In this document: positions 42,984-52,576 of the stretch, one piece after another
How positions within the stretch are numbered: position 1 is the first letter of the stretch
How the letters are laid out: each line of letters begins with the position of its first letter
Source of the DNA: Prevotella sp.
GTDB lineage: Bacteria > Bacteroidota > Bacteroidia > Bacteroidales > Bacteroidaceae
DNA length: 64,000 bases
NCBI GenBank assembly: GCA_017474845.1
Contig: JAFVGS010000054.1
Coordinates: 20,771-84,770, forward strand
Reading direction: 5' to 3'
Program-made: the position numbers and the translations under genes
Notes under the pieces: generated by a model
Databases searched by the model: none
What the model saw: the letters and a program-made list of their open reading frames with translations, nothing else
Told to the model about the DNA's origin: nothing

Positions 42984-45900
42984 ATGGCTAAAAGATTTGC
43001 CGAACATAACGGCCTGAACCTGACAAAGGTGAATGACGACATCCTTGAGATGTGGAGAGAGAAGAACGTGTTCTGGCGCTCTGTTGACGAGCGTGAGGGC
43101 TGTCCGCAGTTTGTATTCTTTGAGGGTCCTCCCTCTGCCAACGGACATCCTGGTATCCATCATGTGCTGGCGCGTACCATTAAGGACACCTTCAACCGCT
43201 ACAAGACGATGAAGGGTTTCCAGGTGAAGCGTAAGGCGGGCTGGGATACGCACGGACTGCCTGTGGAACTGGGTGTGGAGAAAGAACTCGGCATCACGAA
43301 GGCAGATATCGACAACAAGGAGAGCGACAAGTACATCTCGACGGAGGACTACAACAAGAAGTGTCGCGAGAACGTGATGATGTACACGCAGGAGTGGCGC
43401 GACCTGACGGAGAAGATGGGATACTTCGTGGATCTCGACAATCCCTATATCACTTATGACAACAAGTATATCGAGACGCTGTGGTGGCTGTTGCAGCAGT
43501 TCTACAAGAAGGGACTGCTCTATAAGGGCTATACCATCCAGCCGTATTCTCCTGCTGCAGGAACAGGTCTTTCAAGTCATGAGCTGAACCAGCCCGGCTG
43601 CTATCGTGATGTGAAGGATACGACGGTAACGGCTCTCTTCAAGGCCGTGAATCCTAAGGATGAGTGGACGAACTGGGGTACGCCTTACTTCGTTGCCTGG
43701 ACAACCACACCTTGGACGCTCCCCTCAAACACAGCCCTCTGCGTAGGTCCGAAGATCGACTATGTGGCTGTGGAGACCTACAATGCCTATAACGGTGAGA
43801 AGATCACCATCATCCTGGCTGAGAGTCGTCTGAATGCCTATCTCGCTCCCGAGGGTGCGATTACCGACGGCGGCGAGATGCCTGATTACAACAAGGGCGA
43901 GAAGTTTGTGCCTTATCGCATCGTGGGCCGTTATACGGGTGAAGAGCTCGTGGGTCTGAAGTATCAGCAGCTGATGCCTTGGGTGAAACCTTCGGCCAAG
44001 CTGGATCAGAATGCTGCCGACTATGTGAAGGCTTATGCTGCCGCTCATCCGGAGAAAGTGTTTATGGGTGAGAACGGCAAGGATCAGTTCGTGGAGATGG
44101 AGAGTGAGGCTTTCCGTGTGATCCCTGGTGACTATGTGACCACAGAGGATGGTGCCGGTATCGTGCATATCGCACCTACCTTCGGTGCCGACGACGCCAA
44201 GGTGGCCAAGGATGCCCACATCCCCAGTCTCTTCCTTATAAGTAAGAAAGGTGAAACCCGTCCGATGGTTGACCTGCAGGGTAAGTACTATGTGTTGGAG
44301 GAACTCGATGACAACTTCATCGCCAAGTGCGTGAACAAGGAAGCTTACAGTCATCACGCAGGCGACTTTGTGAAGAACGCCTACGCCCCAGAATATAATA
44401 AGGACGGCAAGTATGACGAACAGGCAGCCTCGAAGGCAGAGGACCTGAACATCGTCATCTGTATGGAGATGAAGCAGGAGGGTACGGCGCTGAAGATTGA
44501 GAAGCACGTACACAACTATCCACACTGCTGGCGTACGGACAAGCCCGTGCTCTATTATCCGCTCGACTCGTGGTTCATCAGAAGCACGGCGAAGAAAGAC
44601 CGTATGGTGGAACTGAACAAGACCATCAACTGGCAGCCTGAGTCCACGGGTACAGGCCGCTTCGGCAACTGGCTGGAGAACCTGAACGACTGGAACCTCT
44701 CGCGTAGCCGTTTCTGGGGAACACCGCTGCCCATCTGGCGCGATGAGGACGGCAAGGAGATCTGCATCGGCTCCGTTGAGGAACTCTACAATGAGATCGA
44801 GAAGGCTGTGAAGGCTGGCTTCATGAAGAGCAATCCGCTGAAGGACAACGGTTTTGTGCCTGGTGACATGTCGAAGGAGAACTACGATAAGATTGACCTC
44901 CATCGTCCGTATGTGGACAACATTGTGCTCGTCAGTGAGAGCGGCAAGCCCATGAAACGCGAGAGCGACTTGATCGACGTGTGGTTCGACTCTGGTTCTA
45001 TGCCTTACGCACAGGTTCACTATCCGTTTGAGAATAAGGAACTCATCGACAAGGGCATCGCCTTCCCCTGTGACTTCATCAACGAGGGTGTGGACCAGAC
45101 GCGTGGTTGGTTCTTCACCCTGCACGCCATCGCCACGATGATCTTCGACTCTGTGGCCTTCAAGAATGTGATCTCTTCTGGTCTGGTGCTCGACGCCAAG
45201 GGCAACAAGATGTCGAAGCACGTGGGTAACGTGGTGAATCCCTTCGATATGATCGGTAAGTTCGGCTCTGATGCCGTCCGTCTGTATATGATGACGAACT
45301 CTGAGCCTTGGGATAACCTGAAGTTCGACCCGGAGGGTGTGGATGAGGTGCGCCGTAAGTTCTTCGGTACCTTATATAATACATATAGCTTCTTTGCGCT
45401 GTATGCCAATGTCGACGGCTTTGATCCTCAGATGGCTCAGGTGGCATTCGACAAGCGTCCGGAGATCGACCGTTGGATTCTCTCTTGCCTGAATACCCTT
45501 ATCAAGGGTGTGGAGGCAGAGCTCGACGGCTATGATCCCACCCGTGCCGGCCGACTGATTGATGCCTTTGTGAACGACGACCTCTCCAACTGGTATGTCC
45601 GCCTGAACCGTAAGCGTTTCTGGGGCAAGGAGATGAGCGATGACAAGCTGAGTGCCTACCAGACGCTCTACACCTGTCTGATGACCGTCGCCAAGCTGTT
45701 GGCTCCGTTTGCTCCGTTCTATGCAGACCAGCTGTATAAGGACCTGGGCGGTGAACTCGACTCTGTGCATCTCGACAAGTTCCCTGTGGCTGATGAGTCT
45801 CAGATCAACAAAGACCTTGAAGCCCGTATGGAGATGGCCCAGAAGATTACCTCTATGGCACTCGCCCTGCGTAAGAAGGTGAACATCAAGGTGCGCCAGC

Positions 45901-46583
45901 CGCTGCAGGCCATCATGATTCCTGCCGTCGATGCTGAGCAGAAGAAGCACATCGAGGCGGTGAAGGATCTGATCATGAACGAGGTGAATGTGAAGGAACT
46001 TCGTTTCGTGGAGGGCGCCGGTGTGCTTGTCAAGAAGGTGAAGTGCAACTTCCGTACGATGGGTAAGAAGTTCGGCAAGCTCATGAAGGGTGTGGCCGCA
46101 GCGATGGATGCCCTGAGTCAGGAGCAGATCGCAGAACTGGAGCAGCAGGGAACCATCGGCATCGAGGTGGAGGGTCAGCAGCTGACCGTCGAGGCCGTCG
46201 ATGTGGAGATTATCTCTGAGGATATCCCGGGCTGGCTGGTGGCCAACGAAGGCAACCTGACCGTAGCCCTTGATATTGTTATCACGAGGGAACTGCGACT
46301 TGAGGGCATTGCCCGCGAACTCATCAACCGCATCCAGAACATCCGTAAGGAGAGCGGACTTGAGATTACCGACCGCATCAAGGTGGAAATGACTCACACA
46401 GACAAGACTGAAGAAGCTCTACAGATGTGGGGTGACTACATTAAGACGCAGGTTCTGGCCGATGCTATCGACAGCGTTGAAGGCTTTGCCGACGGCACGA
46501 TTGTTGAGATAGACGAGTACCAGGAGGGTGCCGAGGTGAAGGTCAATGACATCGAATTGAACATTAAAGTGACAAAACAATAA
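42984..46583 (+). CDS. ileS: Isoleucine--tRNA ligase
   Basis: A 1199-residue class I synthetase. The HIGH-type signature is GPPSANGHPGIHHVLART. Tryptophan-rich and editing-domain blocks follow (WTTTPWTLPSNTALCVG, GAGIVHIAPTFGADD). The KMSKS loop is GNKMSKHVGNVV. The anticodon domain has the long C-terminal form typical of type 2 (eukaryote-like) IleRS; such enzymes often give mupirocin tolerance (family knowledge). ATG 42984 is placed after a consensus promoter; the longer frame runs across the promoter. It is the first gene of a unit reaching lspA and beyond. Confidence 0.95.
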   Translation: MAKRFAEHNGLNLTKVNDDILEMWREKNVFWRSVDEREGCPQFVFFEGPPSANGHPGIHHVLARTIKDTFNRYKTMKGFQVKRKAGWDTHGLPVELGVEKELGITKADIDNKESDKYISTEDYNKKCRENVMMYTQEWRDLTEKMGYFVDLDNPYITYDNKYIETLWWLLQQFYKKGLLYKGYTIQPYSPAAGTGLSSHELNQPGCYRDVKDTTVTALFKAVNPKDEWTNWGTPYFVAWTTTPWTLPSNTALCVGPKIDYVAVETYNAYNGEKITIILAESRLNAYLAPEGAITDGGEMPDYNKGEKFVPYRIVGRYTGEELVGLKYQQLMPWVKPSAKLDQNAADYVKAYAAAHPEKVFMGENGKDQFVEMESEAFRVIPGDYVTTEDGAGIVHIAPTFGADDAKVAKDAHIPSLFLISKKGETRPMVDLQGKYYVLEELDDNFIAKCVNKEAYSHHAGDFVKNAYAPEYNKDGKYDEQAASKAEDLNIVICMEMKQEGTALKIEKHVHNYPHCWRTDKPVLYYPLDSWFIRSTAKKDRMVELNKTINWQPESTGTGRFGNWLENLNDWNLSRSRFWGTPLPIWRDEDGKEICIGSVEELYNEIEKAVKAGFMKSNPLKDNGFVPGDMSKENYDKIDLHRPYVDNIVLVSESGKPMKRESDLIDVWFDSGSMPYAQVHYPFENKELIDKGIAFPCDFINEGVDQTRGWFFTLHAIATMIFDSVAFKNVISSGLVLDAKGNKMSKHVGNVVNPFDMIGKFGSDAVRLYMMTNSEPWDNLKFDPEGVDEVRRKFFGTLYNTYSFFALYANVDGFDPQMAQVAFDKRPEIDRWILSCLNTLIKGVEAELDGYDPTRAGRLIDAFVNDDLSNWYVRLNRKRFWGKEMSDDKLSAYQTLYTCLMTVAKLLAPFAPFYADQLYKDLGGELDSVHLDKFPVADESQINKDLEARMEMAQKITSMALALRKKVNIKVRQPLQAIMIPAVDAEQKKHIEAVKDLIMNEVNVKELRFVEGAGVLVKKVKCNFRTMGKKFGKLMKGVAAAMDALSQEQIAELEQQGTIGIEVEGQQLTVEAVDVEIISEDIPGWLVANEGNLTVALDIVITRELRLEGIARELINRIQNIRKESGLEITDRIKVEMTHTDKTEEALQMWGDYIKTQVLADAIDSVEGFADGTIVEIDEYQEGAEVKVNDIELNIKVTKQ

Positions 46584-46620
46584 ACAACAATAATTAAATA
46601 ACTTAACATCTCACATTATT

Positions 46621-47007
46621 ATGGCAGAGAAGACCCGCTACACTGATGAAGAACTCGAGGAGTTCCGTCAGATTATCAATGAGAAGTTGGCATTGGCCAA
46701 GCGCGACTATGATCAGATGATGCGCGTACTGACCAATCAGGACTCTAACGATGTGGACGACACATCACCCACCTACAAGGCTTTGGAGGAGGGTAGTGCC
46801 ACGCAGTCGAAGGAGGAACTGATCTCTATGGCAGCCCGTCAACAGAAGTTCATTCAGGGCTTGAAGGCCGCACTGGTGCGCATAGAGAACAAGACCTACG
46901 GCATCGACCGCATCACAGGTAAGCTGATTCCCAAGGAGCGCCTGCGTGCTGTTCCGCATGCTACGCTGAGTGTGGAGTCAAAGATGATGCAGCAGAACAA
47001 GAAGTGA
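46621..47007 (+). CDS. TraR/DksA-like protein without zinc cysteines
   Basis: A 128-residue protein of the Bacteroidetes DksA-like group. The coiled N-terminal part (TDEELEEFRQIINEKLALAKRDYDQM) is followed by DVDDTSPTYKALEEGSATQSKEELIS. The C-terminal YGIDRITGKLIPKERLRAVPHATLSVE is the zinc-finger region, but its cysteines are absent; the position that is often Cys (GIC) is Asp. It may still bind RNA polymerase's secondary channel and help stringent control (inference). It overlaps lspA by four bases (GTGA). Confidence 0.85.
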   Translation: MAEKTRYTDEELEEFRQIINEKLALAKRDYDQMMRVLTNQDSNDVDDTSPTYKALEEGSATQSKEELISMAARQQKFIQGLKAALVRIENKTYGIDRITGKLIPKERLRAVPHATLSVESKMMQQNKK

Positions 47008-47672
47008 GCCAGACGAAGCCAATACTGACAAAGGGTAGGATGGCGGTACTGATCGTACTCGCCGTCCTCTTGATAGACCAGGTGATCAAGATCTGGGTGA
47101 AGACATCGATGACCCTGCATGAGAGCATCCATGTGACCGACTGGTTCTACATCACCTTCATCGAGAACAACGGAATGGCTTTCGGCATGCAGTTAGGCAG
47201 CAAGATCATCCTGTCGCTGTTCAGGCTTATCGCCATCTCTGCCTTAGGATATTACATCTGGCTGGAGGTAAGACGACAGGCGAAGACCGGCTATATCGTC
47301 TGCCTGTCGATGGTGCTGGCCGGAGCAGCAGGCAACCTTATCGACTGTATGTTCTATGGCCTCATATTCAATGCCTCCTCACCTTATTATCTGTCTTATT
47401 TCGTTTCCTTCGGCACAGGCTATGCACCCTTCCTGATGGGTAAGGTGGTGGATATGTTCTACTTCCCGCTGATAGAGACGGAATGGCCCACGTGGATGCC
47501 ATTCGTGGGGGGAGACCATTTTGTGTTCTTCAGTCCGGTATTCAACTTCGCCGATTCCTGCATCAGTGTGAGTGTCGTATGGCTCCTGCTGTTCTATCGG
47601 CAGGAGATCGGGAAGATGTCCCTCAGAAAAGTCGTTGAACAACCAAAAGAACAAGCAGAACAGGAGGAATGA
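47004..47672 (+). CDS. lspA: Lipoprotein signal peptidase (signal peptidase II)
   Basis: A 222-residue inner-membrane aspartyl protease that removes lipoprotein leaders. Four spans are seen, with IDQVIKIWVK, the conserved NNGMAFGM, AGAAGNLIDCMFYG (first catalytic Asp region) and FNFADSCISVSVV (second catalytic Asp). It is longer than the E. coli form through a periplasmic loop typical of Bacteroidetes. The start is GTG at 47004, overlapping the DksA-like gene; ATG 47040 is the alternative. The next gene is a lipoprotein, overlapping by four bases. Confidence 0.93.
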   Translation: MSQTKPILTKGRMAVLIVLAVLLIDQVIKIWVKTSMTLHESIHVTDWFYITFIENNGMAFGMQLGSKIILSLFRLIAISALGYYIWLEVRRQAKTGYIVCLSMVLAGAAGNLIDCMFYGLIFNASSPYYLSYFVSFGTGYAPFLMGKVVDMFYFPLIETEWPTWMPFVGGDHFVFFSPVFNFADSCISVSVVWLLLFYRQEIGKMSLRKVVEQPKEQAEQEE

Positions 47673-48616
47673 GACGTCGGGGCGTACATCTGTTCATCGT
47701 AGGGGCAACCGTTATGGTGCTTTTGTCTGCCTGTAAGCCGCAGGTACCGTCAAAGTATCTTCAGCCCGACGAGATGGAAGACCTGATGTACGACTACTAC
47801 CTCTCTCAGGGCATCACCAACAGCAAGTCTTTCACCAACGACTATGACCGCCGCTACAACATGCAGGCGGTGCTCAAGAAACATGGTCTGACCAATGCTG
47901 AGTTCGACACCATGCTGGTCTACTATTACAACCACATGGAGCTGATGGACGAGATTTATTCCCATATCCAGAAACGCCTGGGCAGCGAAGCCTTGGAGCT
48001 GGGTGCCTCAGAGGGTGAGGTGGAACGCTTCACCATCCAGTCTGTTTCCGGCGACACCACCGATGTGTGGGAAGGGAAGCGTCAGCTCATGCTCCTGCCC
48101 ATACCGCCTTATCACATCGTGCAGTTCACACAGAAGGCCGACACCTCTTTCCATAAGGGTGATAGCTTCCTGCTTACGTTTGGTTCCCATTTCCTCGTCC
48201 AGAGTGGTTCCAGGAATGCCACAGCCTATCTGGCTGTGACCTATGAGAACGACAGCGTGGTCTCCACCACGTCATCCGTCAACGTCTCGGGTGGCTCTAC
48301 GGTTCGCATCAGCCCTTGCAGCCTGAAGGTCAAGCGGTTTGACGGCTACTTCTATATGCCCCGTCGTAGTCAGACCGACAATGAGAGCGAGTCCTCAGTC
48401 TTGTTGCTCAACCATATCCAGCTGATGCGCTTCCATCACAGGGAGCAGTCTGACGAGAAGAAGGACGGCTCAACACCTCCTTTGGCTGCGCCTGCTGAGA
48501 AGAATGACACGACCGACTCCCTTAAGCCTCGTGTGCGCCGTCTGGGTGAGCGTCCTGGTCAGAACCGTCCTGTAGAGAATAGACCTATAATGAATCAACC
48601 AACAATTAGTAGATAA
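47669..48616 (+). CDS. DUF4296 lipoprotein
   Basis: A 315-residue lipoprotein with lipobox LLSAC. The N-terminal ~100 residues are the Bacteroidetes DUF4296 domain (PDEMEDLMYDYYLSQGI, LKKHGLTNAEFDTML). The C-terminal part is charged and rich in Pro/Arg (GERPGQNRPVENRPIMNQ). DUF4296 genes regularly follow lspA in Bacteroidales, so a role in lipoprotein handling is possible, but the function is not known. Confidence 0.82.
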   Translation: MRRRGVHLFIVGATVMVLLSACKPQVPSKYLQPDEMEDLMYDYYLSQGITNSKSFTNDYDRRYNMQAVLKKHGLTNAEFDTMLVYYYNHMELMDEIYSHIQKRLGSEALELGASEGEVERFTIQSVSGDTTDVWEGKRQLMLLPIPPYHIVQFTQKADTSFHKGDSFLLTFGSHFLVQSGSRNATAYLAVTYENDSVVSTTSSVNVSGGSTVRISPCSLKVKRFDGYFYMPRRSQTDNESESSVLLLNHIQLMRFHHREQSDEKKDGSTPPLAAPAEKNDTTDSLKPRVRRLGERPGQNRPVENRPIMNQPTISR

Positions 48617-49932
48617 TGAAACATTTGAAATTCCGTTTGTCACTGATGAACTTCCTGGAGTTTGCCGTCTGGGGAGCCTATCTGACGTGTATGGGTAATT
48701 ATCTGGGCGTAGCCGGTCTGGGTGACAAGATCGCCTGGTTCTACGCCATTCAGGGTATCGTGAGTATCTTCATGCCCACATTGATGGGTATCGTGGCCGA
48801 CAAGTACATGCAGCCGCAGCGGGTGCTGGGACTGTGTCATCTGGTGGCCGGCGGCTTTATGCTTGGTTGCTGGTGGATGGGTATGCAGGCTGGCTTCGGA
48901 CAGGAACTGACAGACAAGTCGCTCTTCATCGCCCTGTATACCCTGAGTGTCGCCTTCTATATGCCCACCATTGCGCTGTCCAACACCACCGCGTTCTCTA
49001 TCCTGAAGAAAAACGGCCTTGACACCGTGAAGGACTTCCCGCCCATCCGTGTGCTGGGAACCGTCGGATTCATCATGACCATGTGGTTTGTCAACTGTGC
49101 GGTACTCGACGATGGAGGCTTCTCCTTCACGTTCGCAGAGAGTGCCCGCAAGTTCCAGTACACCTATATGCAGTTCTTCGTCTCTGGTTTCCTGAGCATC
49201 GTGCTTTTCCTCTATTGCTTCACCCTGCCTGAGTGTAAGCTGGAGAAGAAAGACACCAAGGTGTCGCTTGCAGAGAGTCTGGGACTGAATGCCTTCAAGC
49301 TGTTCAAGACGAAGAAGATGGCTTTGTTCTTCATCTTCTCTGCCTTGTTGGGTATGTGCCTGCAGGTCACTAATGGCTATGCCGGTCCGTTCATCACTAG
49401 CTTCAAGGGCAGCGCCGATGCGGCTGTGGCTACCTCGTTTGCAGCCAACAATGCCACGCTGCTGACGAGTATCTCCCAGATCAGCGAGGCCCTCTGCATC
49501 CTGATGATCCCGTTCTTCCTGAAGCGCTATGGCATCAAGATAGTGATGCTGATGTCGATGTTCGCCTGGGTGTTCCGCTTTGGCTTCTTCGGCATCGGCA
49601 ATCCGGCTATGCCTGGTGTGATCATGTTCATCCTCTCCTGCGTCGTCTATGGTGTGGCCTTCGACTTCTTCAATGTCTCTGGCGGTATCTTTGTCGATCA
49701 GGAGTGTGAGCCGTCTGTCAAGGCTTCAGCACAGGGACTGTTCATGATGATGACCAACGGCATTGGTGCCACTGTGGGTACGCTGGCTGCCGGAGAGATC
49801 GTGAACTACTACTGCCACTGGGAGAATGGATTCCTGATGGGCGACTGGACCACCTGTTGGTTTATCTTCGCCACCTTCGCCCTGATTGTTGGTGTGTCGT
49901 TTGCCCTCGTTTTCCATCCGGAGAAGAAATGA
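48616..49932 (+). CDS. Nucleoside:H+ symporter family transporter (NupG-like MFS)
   Basis: A 438-residue MFS protein with twelve spans. The N-terminal RLSLMNFLEFAVWGAYLTCMGNYL and IMPTLMGIVAD-type FMPTLMGIVADKY are typical of the NupG/XapB group. Also fitting is VYGVAFDFFNVSGGIFVDQE in the C-half. It probably imports nucleosides, which suits the salvage genes elsewhere in the window (cdd, nucleotidase). It starts on the last base of the DUF4296 gene and overlaps rsmE by four bases. Confidence 0.88.
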   Translation: MKHLKFRLSLMNFLEFAVWGAYLTCMGNYLGVAGLGDKIAWFYAIQGIVSIFMPTLMGIVADKYMQPQRVLGLCHLVAGGFMLGCWWMGMQAGFGQELTDKSLFIALYTLSVAFYMPTIALSNTTAFSILKKNGLDTVKDFPPIRVLGTVGFIMTMWFVNCAVLDDGGFSFTFAESARKFQYTYMQFFVSGFLSIVLFLYCFTLPECKLEKKDTKVSLAESLGLNAFKLFKTKKMALFFIFSALLGMCLQVTNGYAGPFITSFKGSADAAVATSFAANNATLLTSISQISEALCILMIPFFLKRYGIKIVMLMSMFAWVFRFGFFGIGNPAMPGVIMFILSCVVYGVAFDFFNVSGGIFVDQECEPSVKASAQGLFMMMTNGIGATVGTLAAGEIVNYYCHWENGFLMGDWTTCWFIFATFALIVGVSFALVFHPEKK

Positions 49933-50651
49933 AAGAGGCCAGATACTTCTACGTTCCTGATGCAGCACAGCAGAGAGAGTTGCCTGCCGATGAGTGCCAG
50001 CATGCCATCCGCGTGCTGCGGCTGAAGGTGGGCGACGAGCTGTTCCTGATGGATGGGGTAGGGAACTACTACCGTGCTCAGGTGACCGACGCCAGCTCTC
50101 ACCATTGCTGCTATGAGATCGTGGAGACCTTGCCTCAGGAGCGCCAGTGGACAGGCTGTGTGCATCTGGCCATCGCTCCGACGAAGATGATGGACCGCAT
50201 GGAGTGGATGACGGAGAAGGTGACGGAGATAGGTATCGACGAGCTGACGTTCCTCGACTGCCAGTTCTCTGAGCGCCAGGTGGTCAAGCTGCCCCGCATA
50301 GAGAAGATTGTCGTCTCTGCCGTCAAGCAGAGCCACAAGGCCTGGATGCCCGTCGTTCATGAGATGACGGCCTTCAAGACCTTCATCAGCCAGCCCCGCG
50401 AGGGCCGCAAATACATTGCCCACTGCTATGAGGAAATCCCCCGCGCCTATCTCTTCGATGCGCTCGGCCAAAAGCCCTCAGACTCTGAAGATGCTACAGT
50501 CTTGATCGGTCCTGAGGGAGACTTCTCCATCGATGAGGTGCGCTTAGCCGTTTCAGCTGGCTGGCAGTCTGTCCATCTTGGCAAGAGCCGCCTCCGTACA
50601 GAGACTGCCGGTCTCTCTGCCGTGATGATGATGCAACTGAGTAAATTATAA
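49929..50651 (+). CDS. rsmE: 16S rRNA (uracil(1498)-N(3))-methyltransferase
   Basis: A 240-residue SPOUT-class methyltransferase acting on U1498 of 16S rRNA. The N-terminal PUA-like part has CQHAIRVLRLKVGDELFLMDG. The knotted SAM site is LIGPEGDFSIDEV and HLGKSRLRTETAGLSAVM, with QSHKAWMPVV before it. ATG 49929 overlaps the transporter stop (ATGA). The frame is open upstream, but those residues do not match the family. Confidence 0.94.
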   Translation: MKEARYFYVPDAAQQRELPADECQHAIRVLRLKVGDELFLMDGVGNYYRAQVTDASSHHCCYEIVETLPQERQWTGCVHLAIAPTKMMDRMEWMTEKVTEIGIDELTFLDCQFSERQVVKLPRIEKIVVSAVKQSHKAWMPVVHEMTAFKTFISQPREGRKYIAHCYEEIPRAYLFDALGQKPSDSEDATVLIGPEGDFSIDEVRLAVSAGWQSVHLGKSRLRTETAGLSAVMMMQLSKL

Positions 50652-50669
50652 ATCTTAAATAATAACAAT

Positions 50670-52010
50670 ATGACTGACGAGAAAATCATGGCTACTATCA
50701 AGCCTGACGGTGAATGTTGGCAGCCGGAAATCGAGAAAATGCCAAGAGAGCAGCTGGAAGCGCTGCAGGTGAAGAAACTCAAGGAGAGCATCAAGGTTGC
50801 CCTGAACTCTCCCTTCTACAAGAAGCGTCTGGGAGATCTCGGCATCACGCCCGACTCCATCAACTCGCTGGCAGACCTCCGCAAGATTCCCTTCACCACG
50901 AAGCAGGACCTGCGCGACAACTATCCCTACGGCCTCGTAGGCAGAAGTCTGGACGACGCTGTCCGTATCCACTCCACCAGCGGCACGACGGGTAATCCCT
51001 GCGTGGTGGTCTATTCTGAGCACGACATCTGCTCATGGGCTAACATGATTGCCCGTAACCTCTATATGGTGGGCTGCCGCAAGAGCGACATCTTCCAGAA
51101 CTCCTCAGGCTACGGTATGTTCACTGGCGGTCTGGGCTTCCAGTATGGTGCTGAGTGGCTGGGTACTATGACCGTTCCTGCTGCTGCCGGTAACACCAAG
51201 CGCCAGATCAAGTTCATCAAGGACTTCGGTACCACCGTTCTGCACGCTATTCCTTCATACGCCATCTATTTGGCAGAGGCCATTAAGGAAGAAGGTATTG
51301 ATCCAAAAGACCTGAAACTCCACACGCTCTGTATCGGAGCAGAGCCACATACCGAGGAGCAGCGCCGTCGTATTGAGCGCGTGCTCAACGTCAAGGCCTA
51401 CAACTCGTTTGGTATGACAGAGATGAACGGTCCCGGTGTGGCCTTTGAGTGTAAGTATCAGGAGGGTATGCACCTCTGGGAGGACAACTACATCGTGGAG
51501 ATTGTCGATCCTGACACTTTGGAGCCTGTGCCCGACGGTCAGATGGGCGAGATGGTGCTGACCACCCTCGACCGCGATATGATGCCTGTGCTAAGGTATC
51601 GCACCCGCGACCTCACCCGCATCATCCCCGGTGAGTGTAAGTGCGGACGTACCCACCGCCGTATCGACCGCATCAAGGGTCGTACAGACGATATGTTCAT
51701 CATCAAGGGCGTCAACGTCTTCCCGATGCAGGTGGAGAAGGTTCTGGTGCAGTATCCTGGCTTGGGCAGCAACTATCTGATCACACTCGATACCGTTAAT
51801 GACAGCGATGTGATGACGGTTGAGGTAGAGCTTGAAGGACTGGAGTCGGATATCTTCCCCGATATTCAGAATATGACGAAGGACATCCAGGCAGCCCTGA
51901 AGAGCGAGATCCTGCTGAAGCCCCAGGTGAAGCTGGTGAAGAAGGGCTCGCTGCCCATGAGCGAGGGCAAGGCCGTCCGTGTGAAGGACTTAAGAGAGGG
52001 CAGGGGATGA
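50670..52010 (+). CDS. paaK: Phenylacetate--CoA ligase family enzyme
   Basis: A 446-residue adenylate-forming enzyme. The P-loop is STSGTTGNPCVVVYS, followed by YGMFTGGLGFQYGAEWLG, the NSFGMTEMNGPG block and a C-terminal subdomain with RTDDMFIIKGVNVFPMQVEK. In gut anaerobes such ligases activate aryl or branched acids (phenylacetate, indoleacetate) for reductive synthesis of aromatic amino acids; that role is inferred and no IorAB partner genes are in view. It overlaps the DUF3256 gene by four bases. Confidence 0.87.
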   Translation: MTDEKIMATIKPDGECWQPEIEKMPREQLEALQVKKLKESIKVALNSPFYKKRLGDLGITPDSINSLADLRKIPFTTKQDLRDNYPYGLVGRSLDDAVRIHSTSGTTGNPCVVVYSEHDICSWANMIARNLYMVGCRKSDIFQNSSGYGMFTGGLGFQYGAEWLGTMTVPAAAGNTKRQIKFIKDFGTTVLHAIPSYAIYLAEAIKEEGIDPKDLKLHTLCIGAEPHTEEQRRRIERVLNVKAYNSFGMTEMNGPGVAFECKYQEGMHLWEDNYIVEIVDPDTLEPVPDGQMGEMVLTTLDRDMMPVLRYRTRDLTRIIPGECKCGRTHRRIDRIKGRTDDMFIIKGVNVFPMQVEKVLVQYPGLGSNYLITLDTVNDSDVMTVEVELEGLESDIFPDIQNMTKDIQAALKSEILLKPQVKLVKKGSLPMSEGKAVRVKDLREGRG

Positions 52011-52537
52011 AAACCAGGCTATTGGCTTTAGGCTTATGGCTGTTGGCATTCACCGGTCAGGCGTCTGCACAGCAAGAGACTCCTGACTCCTGTCTCCAGA
52101 CTCCTTCCCTCAAGGACGTCTTCAAGCAGATGCCAGACTCCCTGATGCCTTATCTCACGCTGAACAACCGCCTGGACTTCATCGACTTCATGGATTCACA
52201 CATGAAGGCCTCGGTGTCGAACATGACAGGCGGCACAAGTGAGATGACGGCCCTCACAGACGACAGCCTCTCCATCCGCATGAGCGATGCCCTGCGGGTG
52301 GACATGCTGCTGTTGACGCTTGACGAGCCTGTGGACTCCATCAGCCAGGTGGTTGTGTTTGTCGAGACCTTCCTGGCCGACTCCATCTATGGTGAGAGTG
52401 TCTGTAAGACCTTTACCGTCGACTGGAAGCCGGTAACAAGGGATATGCCGTTTAACGCTGCCCAGCAGAAACGGCTTGAAGGCCTAAACTTGCAAAATAT
52501 CCTTAAATGGAGTACCGACAAGCTTAACAAACATTAA
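52007..52537 (+). CDS. DUF3256 exported protein
   Basis: A 176-residue secreted protein of the Bacteroidales DUF3256 family (LKDVFKQMPDSLMPYLTLNNRLDFIDFMD, DDSLSIRM, DSIYGESVCKTFTVDW); its function is unknown. Both ends of its leader region come from repeats. The signal peptide RLLALGLWLLAF is encoded by a GGCTTTA/GGCTTAT word array (52017-52047). The start of the mature part (QETPDSCLQTPS) comes from a GACTCCT array that contains a 20-mer identical to the intergenic array at 24017-24036. It is coupled to paaK by ATGA overlap. Confidence 0.78.
   Translation: MKTRLLALGLWLLAFTGQASAQQETPDSCLQTPSLKDVFKQMPDSLMPYLTLNNRLDFIDFMDSHMKASVSNMTGGTSEMTALTDDSLSIRMSDALRVDMLLLTLDEPVDSISQVVVFVETFLADSIYGESVCKTFTVDWKPVTRDMPFNAAQQKRLEGLNLQNILKWSTDKLNKH
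52017..52104 (+). repeat. Two word arrays within the DUF3256 gene
   Basis: 52017-52047 is a tandem GGCTATT/GGCTTTA/GGCTTAT/GGCTGTT array. 52076-52104 is a tandem GACTCCT/GTCTCCA array, of which 52078-52097 is the exact reverse complement of 24017-24036. Confidence 0.85.
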
Positions 52538-52576
52538 ATAACGGTGTATAATTGCTAAAGAAACAAGAAATATATT

